The translations under genes and the position numbers were made by a program. From Agromyces sp. SYSU T00194 (GTDB taxonomy: Bacteria > Actinomycetota > Actinomycetes > Actinomycetales > Microbacteriaceae): a stretch of DNA of 64,000 nucleotides. Positions 45,701-54,307 of the stretch are shown piece after piece (the stretch's first letter is position 1; the number at the start of each line of letters is the position of its first letter). Location: assembly GCF_040496035.1 (NCBI RefSeq), contig NZ_JBEPJZ010000001.1, positions 1,674,001-1,738,000 of the forward strand, in the 5' to 3' direction. The notes beneath the pieces were generated by a model, which saw only the letters and a list, made by a program, of their open reading frames with translations, was not told where the DNA came from and ran no database searches.

Positions 45701-46617
45701 ATGACGGGGGCGAAGGAATCGTGCACCCAGGCGGTGATGTTCGCGACGTCCGGATCGGTGACCGTCCACGGCGACCCGTCCAGCCATCCGACCAGATCGG
45801 AGAGCTCGAGGAGGACCGCCATGCCGTACCCGCCCGTGTACGCCAGATCCTCGTGCTGGAGGAACGAGCCATCCTCGTAGAATCCGTCGCGCTCGGTGAC
45901 GTAGTCGAGCACGGGACTGATGCCCTCGCTCGCCTCTGCGAGGTCGTCCTGGTCCTCGAGCAGCGCGCCGCGCTGGGCGATGATCTGCGCGGCCCAGACC
46001 AGGTTGGCGCCCGTCAGGGTGCCGATCCGAGAGAACTTCTGCACCGGCTCCAGGTACTCGGCGATCTGCGCGGAGTTGAGTGCGGTGTCGAGGAGCACCA
46101 TGGTGGCGAGGAGTTCGCGGGGCGAGCCGATCTCCCAGTCCCACCAATTGCCCTGGCGGGTGCTCGACCGGTTGTAGACGTGGTCCGACATCCACTGGAG
46201 CCCGTCGACGATGTCGGCCCGGAGTGCGGGATCCCCTGCGAGCTCGGACGAATCGGTCGCGTAGGCCAGAGCCATGTCCGCCAGTCGGGAGTAGCTGGCC
46301 GTCATCTGCGCCGACGCGGTCGTCACGGACGCGAGGTCGTCCCACAGCGCCGTGCGGCCCGCCGACGTGTCGAGCGTCTCCCACGCCGACTCGCCTTCGG
46401 CGTCGACGGTTTCCAGCGCGGTCGCGACGCGCGGGTCCGCGGGATCGACCCCGGCGCCGCCGGTGAGGCGGACCCGCCACTCGTCGCGGAGGTGGGCGTA
46501 GTCCTCGCTCCCGACCGCCTGCGGGGGATCGGCCGCCAGCGCCGAGGGTGGCGCGCCGAGTCCGCCGGCGAGTACGAGTGCAGTCGTGAGCCCGAGGGTC
46601 GTGATGATCCGGTACAC
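42748..46617 (-). CDS. Secreted polysaccharide lyase family 8 with FnIII and three golvesin/Xly-type modules
   Basis: A 1289-residue secreted lyase that breaks a uronic-acid polysaccharide by beta-elimination. Residues 1-28 are a signal peptide. The alpha/alpha-toroid domain keeps the PL8 active site: aromatic patch Trp158-Trp159, Asn205 in LTGAN, His255 in FLQHED, Tyr264 in TGGYG and Arg316-Arg322 in RGREISR; beta-sandwich domains follow. A fibronectin type III domain lies at about 788-876. Three repeats of about 130 residues (from about 878, 1020 and 1155) share VGDW, KSVTFAP, GTYEVS, WNxLGTF and DG-x-RF motifs typical of the golvesin/Xly CBD-like module. A GTG at 46617 with AGGAAG upstream is preferred over an ATG at 46737, which would put 40 charged residues before the signal peptide. 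Substrate could be xanthan, hyaluronan or chondroitin. Confidence 0.85.
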   Translation of the reverse strand: MYRIITTLGLTTALVLAGGLGAPPSALAADPPQAVGSEDYAHLRDEWRVRLTGGAGVDPADPRVATALETVDAEGESAWETLDTSAGRTALWDDLASVTTASAQMTASYSRLADMALAYATDSSELAGDPALRADIVDGLQWMSDHVYNRSSTRQGNWWDWEIGSPRELLATMVLLDTALNSAQIAEYLEPVQKFSRIGTLTGANLVWAAQIIAQRGALLEDQDDLAEASEGISPVLDYVTERDGFYEDGSFLQHEDLAYTGGYGMAVLLELSDLVGWLDGSPWTVTDPDVANITAWVHDSFAPVMVDGLVMDMVRGREISRWYATDHLRGRTLITALLDVIDFAPPADADEFRGMVRAWIENDDYDDYFETADLASAARATAILDDPSVDAWRPENAYFQFAGMDRAVQIRPNYTFGLAMSSDRIATFESINGENLHGWYTGEGMTYLYNGDQGQYTDDFWPTVDPYRLPGITIDTTPRSNGSSSGLRKSSREAGGTEILGRYGTSAQKIGGRTDGLVGKKSWFAFDDEIVALGAGITSSSGATIETTIENRKLEDASAQVLSFDGTPVPTSTDWSATMTDVTTARLTGASPRSDIGYYFPGGATVQALRESRTGSWSDIDSRAGTPTEAITADYATLWIDHGANPDDAGYEYVLLPGASDEELSEYAAEPGIDILANGPTVQAVRDDELGVTAAQFWTATSAPVAGITSSARSAVMTAESPSRLDVSVSDPSQAAEEPIVVEIDRAAASVVSLDPGVTVTQLAPRIVLEVDPEHGETLHAEFSFTPPSDVPPAPVLRDPSVEDASAVVSWDPAPGATSYVVRYGTAAGEYAHTVELGPENSFEIPDVEIGRTYFYQVAGLNGLGSGPWSAEGTATSYFSAILDQDDASVTVVGDWSVGGASGFVGSTYLHDGNAGKGAKSVTFAPELPPGTYEVSMAWIQHANRSTAVPVTIAHDGAEDSVSVDQTRNGSRWNSLGTFTFTGAAGEGVTVSNAGTSGYVIVDGMRFRQLESVDPLLDLVVDEEDPGVQIVGDWPLGGAAGTVGAHYRHDGDADKGTKSVTFPADLPTGSYRVSIAWVSAPNRATAVPVTVSHAGIDNTLVVSQRSGGGVWNELGTFTFTGAAGESVTISNAGTDGYVVADGVRFEQLSTAAPLSVLAVDDGDADAVTVIGDWIAGANPGFLGGRYLHDRNTGKGEKSVRFAPSLDAGTYRVSLAWVADVNRATNAPVTIRHAGGQSTLLVDQKHDGRAWNVLGVFDFTGSADEGVTLGTEGTDGFVIADGVLFERLE

Positions 46618-46764
46618 CGTCGTCCGTCTTCCTGTCGGTGGGCATCGGCTGCGCTGCCGATGCGCCCGCGAGCGCTTCGAGTCGGGGGAGTCGGACTCCG
46701 CCGGGCCCGAACTTCGCCCGCTGGCATCTGCGACCATACCGAGTGAAGTGAACTTTCGCCACCG

Positions 46765-46842
46765 ATTCGCGCGAATACGCTTCTTGATTTGCGGAAATAA
46801 GCGCCGAAACTTGGGGAACTCGTGAGCTGCAAATTACTTGCA
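46765..46842. promoter_or_regulatory. Dyads in the divergent promoter region of the PL8 lyase and 46.9-kb gene
   Basis: The 281-bp gap 46618-46898 is clearly AT-richer than its surroundings and holds two dyads. One is the perfect palindrome ATTCGCGCGAAT at 46765-46776, the other TGCAA-ATTAC-TTGCA at 46828-46842. Either could bind the RpiR-type regulator encoded 1.5 kb to the right. The region must contain promoters for both divergent genes. Confidence 0.45.
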
Positions 46843-46898
46843 CTTGAGATCATCGATGGGTACCATCACGTCAAATAATCAGCGAAAGGCGCAGCTCG

Positions 46899-48287
46899 AT
46901 GACCAGCACCGAACCCCTTCAGATCTCCGGCGTATTCCCCTCCCTGGCGCAGGTGGGTGACTTCGGCCCCCCGCGCACCGAGATCGGCATCGGCTCGCTG
47001 ATGCCGTGGAACGGCGAGCTCTACGTGCAGAACTACAACTCGCACAAGACCGACGGCGCGGGCGTCAGCCTGCGACGCGTGCACCGCGACTTCACGATGG
47101 AGCTCGTCCCGGAGGCGATCGGCGTCGACGGCACGTACACGAACCGCTTCGTGCACTACGCGACCAGCAGCCTCGTCATCGGGCCGCACGTCATCACCGC
47201 GGACCACTCGCTCCGCACGGTTCCGGAGCTCGCGCCGCATCGGCTGTGCGGCACGGCCGCCCACCTCACCAAGCCCGACACGCACGTGTACGTGCTGACG
47301 ATGGAGGGCGAGGTCTTCGAGCTCGACCTGCGGACCCTCGAGTGCGTGCAGCTGTGGGACCTGAACCACGAGCTCGCCACCGAGGGCGAGCTCAAGGTGC
47401 ATTACAAGGACTGCTACTCGGCATTCGGCCGCCTCGTGGTGTGCTCGAACGAGTACGGCGAAGACGACTGGGCCGGCCGTCAGGCCCGCGGGCGGCTCGC
47501 CGAGTTCGACGGGGAGTCGTGGCGGGTGCTGGAACGCAAGCCGTTCACGGCGATCGCCGGCCGCAGCGAGTTCGGCGGGACCATCTTCGCCTCCGGCTGG
47601 GACCAGGCGTCGGCGATCCTCGAGGTCTACACCGAGGCCGACGACACCTGGACGCGGTACCGGCTCCCCAAGGCATCCCACACGTTCGACCACAAGTGGC
47701 AGACGGAGTGGCCGCGGATCCGCGAGGTCGAGCACGAGCGATTCATGATGGATCACCACGGGATGTTCTACGAGCTGTCGCCGTGGGCGTACGGCGGGAG
47801 GATCTGGGGCGTCCGTCCGATCTCGACGCACCTGTGGGTGCTGGGGGACTTCTGCTCCTGGCAGGGACTGTTCGTCGCGGGCGCTGACAACGCGTCCCCG
47901 AGCGCGGGTCAGAACGTCACGACGGCGGAACCGCAGTCCGGCATGTGGTTCGGGAAGACCGACGACCTCTGGGGCTTCGGGAAGCCGACGGGCTGGGGCG
48001 GTCCGTGGTGGGAAGCAGACGTGATCGCCGGCGAGCCGTCGGACCCCTACCTCATGACCGGCTTCGACCAGAAGTGCCTCCACGTCGAGAACTTCGGTGG
48101 GCAGGATGCCGTCGTCACGGTGGAGATCGACTTCCACGGTCATGGGCGGTTCGCCGCCGCAGTCGAACTGGAGGTTCCGGCCGGCCGGGTCGCCACCCAC
48201 GTCTTCCCGTCCGGATTCAGTGCGCACTGGGTTCGTCTGGTCAGCGATGTCGACGGCACGCTCAGCGGCCAGTTCATGTACACCTGA
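46899..48287 (+). CDS. Uncharacterised beta-propeller-like protein of the PL8 locus
   Basis: I do not recognise this 462-residue protein. It has no signal peptide or membrane segment. Repeated strand-rich stretches such as LYVQNYNSHKTDG, VYVLTMEGEVFELDL and GRLAEFDGESWRVLE suggest a propeller fold, while the last 80 residues (VTVEIDFHGHGRFAAAVELE) look like a beta-sandwich. Trp, His and Asp/Glu are abundant (WDQASAIL, HDHKW-like and DHHGMFYEL segments), as in carbohydrate-active proteins. It is divergent from the PL8 lyase and followed by an RpiR sugar regulator, so a cytoplasmic role in breaking down the lyase products is plausible but unproven. GAAAGG precedes the ATG. Confidence 0.7.
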   Translation: MTSTEPLQISGVFPSLAQVGDFGPPRTEIGIGSLMPWNGELYVQNYNSHKTDGAGVSLRRVHRDFTMELVPEAIGVDGTYTNRFVHYATSSLVIGPHVITADHSLRTVPELAPHRLCGTAAHLTKPDTHVYVLTMEGEVFELDLRTLECVQLWDLNHELATEGELKVHYKDCYSAFGRLVVCSNEYGEDDWAGRQARGRLAEFDGESWRVLERKPFTAIAGRSEFGGTIFASGWDQASAILEVYTEADDTWTRYRLPKASHTFDHKWQTEWPRIREVEHERFMMDHHGMFYELSPWAYGGRIWGVRPISTHLWVLGDFCSWQGLFVAGADNASPSAGQNVTTAEPQSGMWFGKTDDLWGFGKPTGWGGPWWEADVIAGEPSDPYLMTGFDQKCLHVENFGGQDAVVTVEIDFHGHGRFAAAVELEVPAGRVATHVFPSGFSAHWVRLVSDVDGTLSGQFMYT

Positions 48288-48296
48288 GGCACCTGA

Positions 48297-48314
48297 GCCG
48301 GGCCCGAGCCCGGC
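48297..48314 (+). terminator. Short hairpin after the 46.9-kb gene
   Basis: GCCGGGC-CCGA-GCCCGGC, a perfect 7-bp stem with a four-base loop, begins ten bases after the stop codon and 46 bases before the RpiR start. It may only partly separate the two genes. Confidence 0.5.
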
Positions 48315-48359
48315 CGCAGCGGGTGGTTTCTCTCTAGATTGGGTGAGGTGGGATCCGAC

Positions 48360-49211
48360 ATGACGCACGACGAGGCCGTGGTCGCGCTCCAGACCGAGCG
48401 CGGGGCCCTTGCCGCCCTCCGCGACCTGCTTCCGTCCCTGACGCAGGCGCGGCGCCGCGTCGCGGAGGTGGTGCTCGCCGACCCGTGGGCGGCGGGCGAC
48501 GCGACCATCACCGCGCTCGCGACCAGCGCGGGGACCGATGCCGCCACCGTGACTCGCCTCGCCGTGAGCATGGGCTACCCGGGCTTCCCCGCGTTGCGCG
48601 CCGCCGTCGCTCGCGACGCCGGACGTGGCGAGCAGGCCGCCTGGTCGGACGACATCGGAAGCGAGATCGGAGAAGACGACCCGCCCGCACGCGTCCTCGA
48701 GGTGCTCGCGCGGGACCGCTACCAGGCGCTCCGCAACACCCGGGCGCTGCTCGACGTGGACGCGGTCCAACGACTGGCGACCGCCGTGGTCGACGCGACC
48801 CACGTGCGGATCTACGGCGAGTGGGGAGACGGCGTCGTCGCCCGGGAACTCCACCAGCGACTCATCCGATCCGGCGTGTCGTCCTGGCACCTCGAGGGGG
48901 CGAAGTCCGCCGAGGCCGCCGTGCTCGCGACCGGTGCGGGGGACGTCGCGCTCGTCGTCTCCCGCACCGGCGACGATCCGGCGGCCGTGCACTTCCTCGC
49001 GGCGTCCGGGACCAGGGGGGCGGTGACCGCCTGCCTGACCGGGGCGCCCGCGAGCGAGCTCGCCCGCGCAGCCGACATCGGGGTGTTCACCGGCACGGAG
49101 GCCGGGCCGTACTGGACCGACTACGCGGGCGGCCGGGAGTCGGACTCCCTCACCGCTAGCCTCCTCTGGGTGCTGGTGATGCAGCACCGGACGTTTCCGG
49201 GCACCGGCTGA
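48360..49211 (+). CDS. MurR/RpiR-family transcriptional regulator
   Basis: A 283-residue regulator. The RpiR helix-turn-helix is at about residues 20-95 (LTQARRRVAEVVLADPWAAGDATITALATSAGTDAATVTRLAVSMGYPGF) and a SIS sugar-phosphate domain at about residues 130-270 (THVRIYGEWGDGVVARELHQRLI, VALVVSRTGDDPAAVHFL). SIS domains sense phosphosugars, so it probably controls the PL8-linked genes. The ATG at 48360 is preferred because GAGGTGGGA stands seven bases upstream; TTG or GTG starts a few codons earlier are possible. Confidence 0.85.
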   Translation: MTHDEAVVALQTERGALAALRDLLPSLTQARRRVAEVVLADPWAAGDATITALATSAGTDAATVTRLAVSMGYPGFPALRAAVARDAGRGEQAAWSDDIGSEIGEDDPPARVLEVLARDRYQALRNTRALLDVDAVQRLATAVVDATHVRIYGEWGDGVVARELHQRLIRSGVSSWHLEGAKSAEAAVLATGAGDVALVVSRTGDDPAAVHFLAASGTRGAVTACLTGAPASELARAADIGVFTGTEAGPYWTDYAGGRESDSLTASLLWVLVMQHRTFPGTG

Positions 49212-49250
49212 GGCGAGGCCTCCGTCACTGGCGGCGGTCGATGCTCGCCC

Positions 49251-50279
<1,029 letters not shown>

Positions 50280-50280
50280 G

Positions 50281-50649
50281 TCAGGCCCCCGCGCGGTGGT
50301 GCCGCGGCGTGCCGCCGAGGGCGTGCTCCGCCTGGTGGATGGCGTCGGTGACCAGCAGCGCGGCATGTTCGTCGACCAGCCGGTAGTAGACCCGCGTGCC
50401 CTCGTGCCGCGTCGTGACCATGCGGGCCAGGCGCAGCTTCGCGAGGTGCTGCGAGACGGCGGCGGGCGATTTGTCGGCGAGCTCCGCGAGCGCGTTGACG
50501 GGCAGTTCGCCGTGCTCGCGCAGCGCGAGGATGAGGCGCACGCGCGTGGCATCCGCCAGCATCGCGAACACCTCGACGGCCAGTTCGACGTACTCGCCGT
50601 CGAGCGTGCGCTGGCTCGGGGCATCCGTCACCTGCATATCTGCATTCAT
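50281..50649 (-). CDS. ArsR/SmtB-family metal-responsive repressor
   Basis: A 122-residue winged-helix repressor (VFAMLADATRVRLILALREHGELPVNALAELADKSPAAVSQHLAKL). The last helix reads DEHAALLVTDAIHQAEH, close to the alpha-5 zinc/nickel/cobalt site of SmtB, CzrA and NmtR (D-x-H ... H-x-x-E/H). No Cys is present, which excludes arsenic- or cadmium-type Cys sensors. It heads a two-gene operon with the zinc-type CDF exporter and should lift repression when metal is high. The operator dyad overlaps the ATG at 50649; a second Met four codons in (50637) is an alternative start, and the message may be leaderless. Confidence 0.9.
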   Translation of the reverse strand: MNADMQVTDAPSQRTLDGEYVELAVEVFAMLADATRVRLILALREHGELPVNALAELADKSPAAVSQHLAKLRLARMVTTRHEGTRVYYRLVDEHAALLVTDAIHQAEHALGGTPRHHRAGA

Positions 50650-50658
50650 ACGCAGATA
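50637..50658. promoter_or_regulatory. ArsR-type operator overlapping the repressor start codon
   Basis: TATCTGC at 50637-50643 faces GCAGATA at 50652-50658 across an eight-base spacer, a perfect 7-bp inverted repeat. It covers the start codon region of the ArsR gene, the usual place for repression of a metal-efflux operon. Confidence 0.65.
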
Positions 50659-50738
50659 CTTTCAGATCCCCGGCACGATCGCCATGCCAGGTCGGACGAC
50701 TCTGGCGCACCCGGGGCATCCGGGTGAAGACTGAGCGC

Positions 50739-51824
50739 ATGCGCGCCGTCTTCCTCAAGGAGTTCCAGGAACTGCGGCGTGATCGCCGCACGCTCGGGAT
50801 GCTCGTCGTCATGCCGCTGCTGCTGCTCGTCATCTTCGGCTACGCGGCAAACTTCACCGTGGACGAGTTCGACACGGTCATCGTCGGCAGCGACGCCGAG
50901 CAGATCGAGACGCTCATCGACGACAACGCCGAACTCGCCGACCACCTGAACGTCGTCGACGTCGACGCCTCGGGTGACGCCACGGACGCCGAGGACGCGC
51001 TGCGCGACGGCGTGGCCGACGTGGCGATCGACGTCGACATGGCGGCGGGCACCGCCGAGGTGTACCTCGACGGATCGAACCTGTTCGCGGCGCAGTCGGC
51101 GCTCGTGCTGTTCTCGCAGCTGCAGCAGCAGCTCGCGCAGAACCCGCAGGCGCCCGCGCTCAGCACCGAGGTGCTCTTCAACCCCGACCTGAAGACCTCG
51201 TGGGTCATGATCCCGGCGATCATCGGCCTCATCCTGACCTTCATCGGCACGATCATCACGAGCATCGGGCTCGTGCGCGAACGCGAGGCCGGCACGCTCG
51301 AGCAGCTCGCGGTCATGCCGCTGAAGGCGTCGTCGGTGATCCTCGGCAAGATCATGCCGTACTTCCTGCTCGCGTCCTTCGACATGGTGCTCATCGCCGT
51401 GCTCGGCATCTGGCTCTTCGGCGTGCCGTTCGTCGGCAGCGTCTGGATCTTCATCCTCGGCGCGGCCCTGTTCCTGTTCGCCGTGCTCGGCATCGGCGTG
51501 CTCATCTCGTCGGTGTCGCAGACCTCGGGCCAGGCGATCCAGCTCGCCATGATGACGCTGCTGCCGCAGATCCTGCTGTCGGGCATGATCTTCCCGCTCG
51601 ACGCGATGGCCGCGGGCGTGCGCTGGATCGGCTACCTGCTGCCGCTGACCTACTTCACGATGATCTCGCAGGGCGTCATGCTGCGTGGGGCGCCGATCGA
51701 CGCGCTCTGGGTGCCGCTCACCGTGCTCGCGGTCATGGCGGTCGTGATCTTCGGGCTCGCCGTGGTGCGGCTGCGGCGGAGCATCTCGCCGGCGAAGCCG
51801 CCGAAGGCGAAGGCGTCGAAGTGA
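50739..51824 (+). CDS. ABC-2 type exporter permease
   Basis: A 361-residue ABC-2 permease. The first helix (LVVMPLLLLVIFGYAANF) is followed by an extracytoplasmic domain of about 150 residues rich in Asp/Glu, then five helices including the family signature LVREREAGTLEQLAVMPL and LLPLTYFTMISQGVMLRG. With the fused double ATPase encoded next it forms an exporter, probably of a drug, lipid or polymer. The ATG at 50739 is used; a GTG five codons earlier (50724) is equally possible, as neither has a strong ribosome-binding site. Its stop overlaps the ATPase start (GTGA). Confidence 0.85.
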   Translation: MRAVFLKEFQELRRDRRTLGMLVVMPLLLLVIFGYAANFTVDEFDTVIVGSDAEQIETLIDDNAELADHLNVVDVDASGDATDAEDALRDGVADVAIDVDMAAGTAEVYLDGSNLFAAQSALVLFSQLQQQLAQNPQAPALSTEVLFNPDLKTSWVMIPAIIGLILTFIGTIITSIGLVREREAGTLEQLAVMPLKASSVILGKIMPYFLLASFDMVLIAVLGIWLFGVPFVGSVWIFILGAALFLFAVLGIGVLISSVSQTSGQAIQLAMMTLLPQILLSGMIFPLDAMAAGVRWIGYLLPLTYFTMISQGVMLRGAPIDALWVPLTVLAVMAVVIFGLAVVRLRRSISPAKPPKAKASK

Positions 51825-53662
51825 ACGCCGGGCTCGCGGGTGTCCGCGTGGCGTTCGGCCACGAGGTCGCGCTCGACGACGTCTCGATCGACGTGCCGTC
51901 GGGGGAGGTCACCGCGGTGGTCGGCGGCGACGGCGCGGGCAAGTCGACGCTGCTGCGGGTGCTCGCCGGGCGCGTGCGGGCGCACGCGGGCGAGGTGCGC
52001 ACCCTCGACCAGGCCGACATCGGCTACCAGCCGGCCACCTCGGGCGTGTGGGGCAACCTGAGCGTCGTCGAGAACCTCGAGTTCGTCGGCGGCTCGTACG
52101 GCATGTCGTCGAAGGCGATCCGGTCGCGGGGCGACGAACTGCTCGAGCGGGCCGGGCTCGCCGGTGCGCGGAGACGACTCGGCTCCCAGCTCTCCGGCGG
52201 CATGCGTCAGAAGCTCGGATTCGTCCTCGCGATCCTGCACGAGCCGCAGCTGGTGCTGCTCGACGAGCCGTCGACGGGCGTCGACCCCGTCTCTCGCGTG
52301 GAGCTCTGGCGCCTGATCTCGGCCGCCGCCGCGGGCGACACGGGCGTGCTGATGGCCACGACCTACCTCGACGAGGCGCAGCGCGCGGCATCCGTCACCG
52401 CCCTCGACCGCGGCGTCGTGATCGCCGCCGGGCTGCCCGACGACATCATCGCGGCGGTGCCCGGGCGCATCGGCGTGCTCTCCGACGGCCTCGCACCCGA
52501 CGGATCCTGGCGACGCGGCGTCGAGCGTCACGCCTGGCTGGCGCCGGGGCGTGCGGCGGATGCTCCCACCGACGTGCGCTGGGTCGCGCACCCCGACCTG
52601 GAGGACGCGCTCATCGCGCTCACCCTCGCGCGTCGCGCGGCCGAGGCCGACGCCGGCACGGTCGAGACGGGCGATGCGCACGGTGCGGCGGTCACCGGGC
52701 CGGCGCGCCACCACCGGCATCGGGCGCCGGCGCGCACGCACGCCCGCGGGCACGACGGGCGCGGCCCCGCCGCATCCGGCCACCCCGGCGACGCCGGCAC
52801 CGGCGCCGTGCCGCCCGGCACCGTCGTCGCGGAGGGTCGATCGGTGACCCGGCGCTTCGGCGGCCAGGTCGCGGTCGACGACGTGAGCCTCGACGTGCGC
52901 GCGGGGGAGGTCGTCGGGCTGATCGGGGCGAACGGCGCCGGGAAGACCACGTTCCTGCGCGCGCTCATCGGCCTGGACCGCCCCGACGACGGGGAGGCGC
53001 TGCTGTTCGGAGCGCCGCCCGACCCGGCGTCGCGCCGGAGGCTCGGCTACCTGCCGCAGGGCCTCGGGCTGTACCGCACGATCAGCGCCCTGCAGAACGC
53101 GGAGTTCTTCGCCCGGGCCTACGACACCCCCGAGGCCGTGCTGCCCGAGTCGCTGGCCGGCGTCTCGCGCGAGGCGGTGAACGCCATCGGGCTCGGCCGT
53201 CAGCGCCAGCTCGCGTTCGCGCTCGCGCTGTCGCACGACCCCGAGCTGCTCGTGCTCGACGAGCCGACCTCGGGCGTCGACCCCCTCTCGCGGGCGCGGC
53301 TGTGGGACATCATCCACGCGCAGGCCGACGCCGGGCGCGGCGTGCTCGTGACCACGCACTACCTGCAGGAGGCCGAGCAGTGCACGCGACTCGCGCTCAT
53401 GTCGCAGGGGCGCCTGCTCGGCATGGGGTCGGTCGACGACCTCACCGCCGGGGTCGAGGCCGTGCTCGTGCGCTCGCCGCGGTGGCAGGACGCCTTCGCC
53501 GCGCTCGGCGAGGCCGGCCTGCCGACGATGCTGTCGGGGCGCGCGGTGCGCGTCGCCGGCGTCGAGGCCGATCGCGTGCGCGCGGCGCTCGGCGGCATCG
53601 ACGCGGAGGTCGCCCAGGTGCCGCCGACGCTCGAGGAGGCGATGGTGCTGCTCGAGACCTGA
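51821..53662 (+). CDS. ABC transporter ATPase with two fused nucleotide-binding domains
   Basis: A 613-residue protein with two ATPase domains joined by a His/Ala/Gly-rich linker (about residues 285-335). Domain 1 has Walker A GGDGAGKST, signature LSGGMRQK and Walker B VLLDEPSTGVDP. Domain 2 has Walker A GANGAGKTT and Walker B VLDEPTSGVDP, but in place of LSGG it reads GLGRQRQ, a degenerate signature seen in YhiH/RbbA-type double ATPases. A C-terminal regulatory tail follows. The GTG start overlaps the permease stop. Only one permease gene is seen, so the exporter may use a homodimeric membrane part. Confidence 0.86.
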   Translation: MNAGLAGVRVAFGHEVALDDVSIDVPSGEVTAVVGGDGAGKSTLLRVLAGRVRAHAGEVRTLDQADIGYQPATSGVWGNLSVVENLEFVGGSYGMSSKAIRSRGDELLERAGLAGARRRLGSQLSGGMRQKLGFVLAILHEPQLVLLDEPSTGVDPVSRVELWRLISAAAAGDTGVLMATTYLDEAQRAASVTALDRGVVIAAGLPDDIIAAVPGRIGVLSDGLAPDGSWRRGVERHAWLAPGRAADAPTDVRWVAHPDLEDALIALTLARRAAEADAGTVETGDAHGAAVTGPARHHRHRAPARTHARGHDGRGPAASGHPGDAGTGAVPPGTVVAEGRSVTRRFGGQVAVDDVSLDVRAGEVVGLIGANGAGKTTFLRALIGLDRPDDGEALLFGAPPDPASRRRLGYLPQGLGLYRTISALQNAEFFARAYDTPEAVLPESLAGVSREAVNAIGLGRQRQLAFALALSHDPELLVLDEPTSGVDPLSRARLWDIIHAQADAGRGVLVTTHYLQEAEQCTRLALMSQGRLLGMGSVDDLTAGVEAVLVRSPRWQDAFAALGEAGLPTMLSGRAVRVAGVEADRVRAALGGIDAEVAQVPPTLEEAMVLLET

Positions 53663-53691
53663 GGCGCCCACCGCGCGGATAGGGTTGCCGC

Positions 53692-54267
53692 GTGACCATC
53701 GAGATCCGACGGGCGGGGCGTGCGGATGCCGCGAGCCTCGCCGCGCTCGCCGCCGAGACGTTCCCGCTGGCGTGCCCGCCGCACACGACGCGGGCGGCGA
53801 TCGACGCGTTCATCGCCGAGCACTTCACCCCCGCGCGGTTCGCGGAGTACCTCGCCGACGACCGCCGGGTGCTGCTGGTCGCGGACGACGTCGCGGACGC
53901 ACCCGCCGGGGACCCGCTCGCGCCCCGCGTATTCCCGGTCGGGTATGCGATGCTCGTCGCCGGCGAACCCGCCGACGACGACGTACGCGCGGTCGTGACC
54001 GCTCGCCCGACGATCGAGCTCAGCAAGTTCTACACGCGCCGCACGGTGCACGGCGGCGGCGTCGCCGGGCCGCTCATGGCCGCGACGCTCGACGCGGCGG
54101 AGGCGTCGGGCGCCCGGACGGTCTGGCTCGGCGTCAACGAGGAGAACGCTCGGGCCATCGGCTTCTACGGCAAGCACGGGTTCGCGCGCGTCGGCACGAA
54201 GCGGTTCCGCGTGGGCGACCGGCTGGAGCACGACTACGTGCTGGAGCGGGGGCTCGGCGGCGCGTGA
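53692..54267 (+). CDS. GNAT-family N-acetyltransferase
   Basis: A 191-residue acetyltransferase. The acetyl-CoA-binding motif A is KFYTRRTVHGGGVAGPLMAATL, and motif B is VWLGVNEENARAIGFYGKHGFARVG. It acetylates an amine on a small molecule or protein, substrate unknown. The GTG at 53692 is the natural start since the fold begins at once (IEIRRAGRADAASLAALA). It follows the double ATPase gene after 29 bases and could be the last gene of that operon. Confidence 0.85.
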   Translation: MTIEIRRAGRADAASLAALAAETFPLACPPHTTRAAIDAFIAEHFTPARFAEYLADDRRVLLVADDVADAPAGDPLAPRVFPVGYAMLVAGEPADDDVRAVVTARPTIELSKFYTRRTVHGGGVAGPLMAATLDAAEASGARTVWLGVNEENARAIGFYGKHGFARVGTKRFRVGDRLEHDYVLERGLGGA

Positions 54268-54307
54268 CGCCGTGGGCGGGCGGTCGGGGACCCGAGAACC
54301 CGGCGGA

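Noticed and set aside
46618-46737. Longer start (ATG at 46737) for the PL8 lyase
   Set aside because: It would place 40 charged residues before a normal signal peptide and overlap the divergent control region. The GTG at 46617 has a ribosome-binding site.
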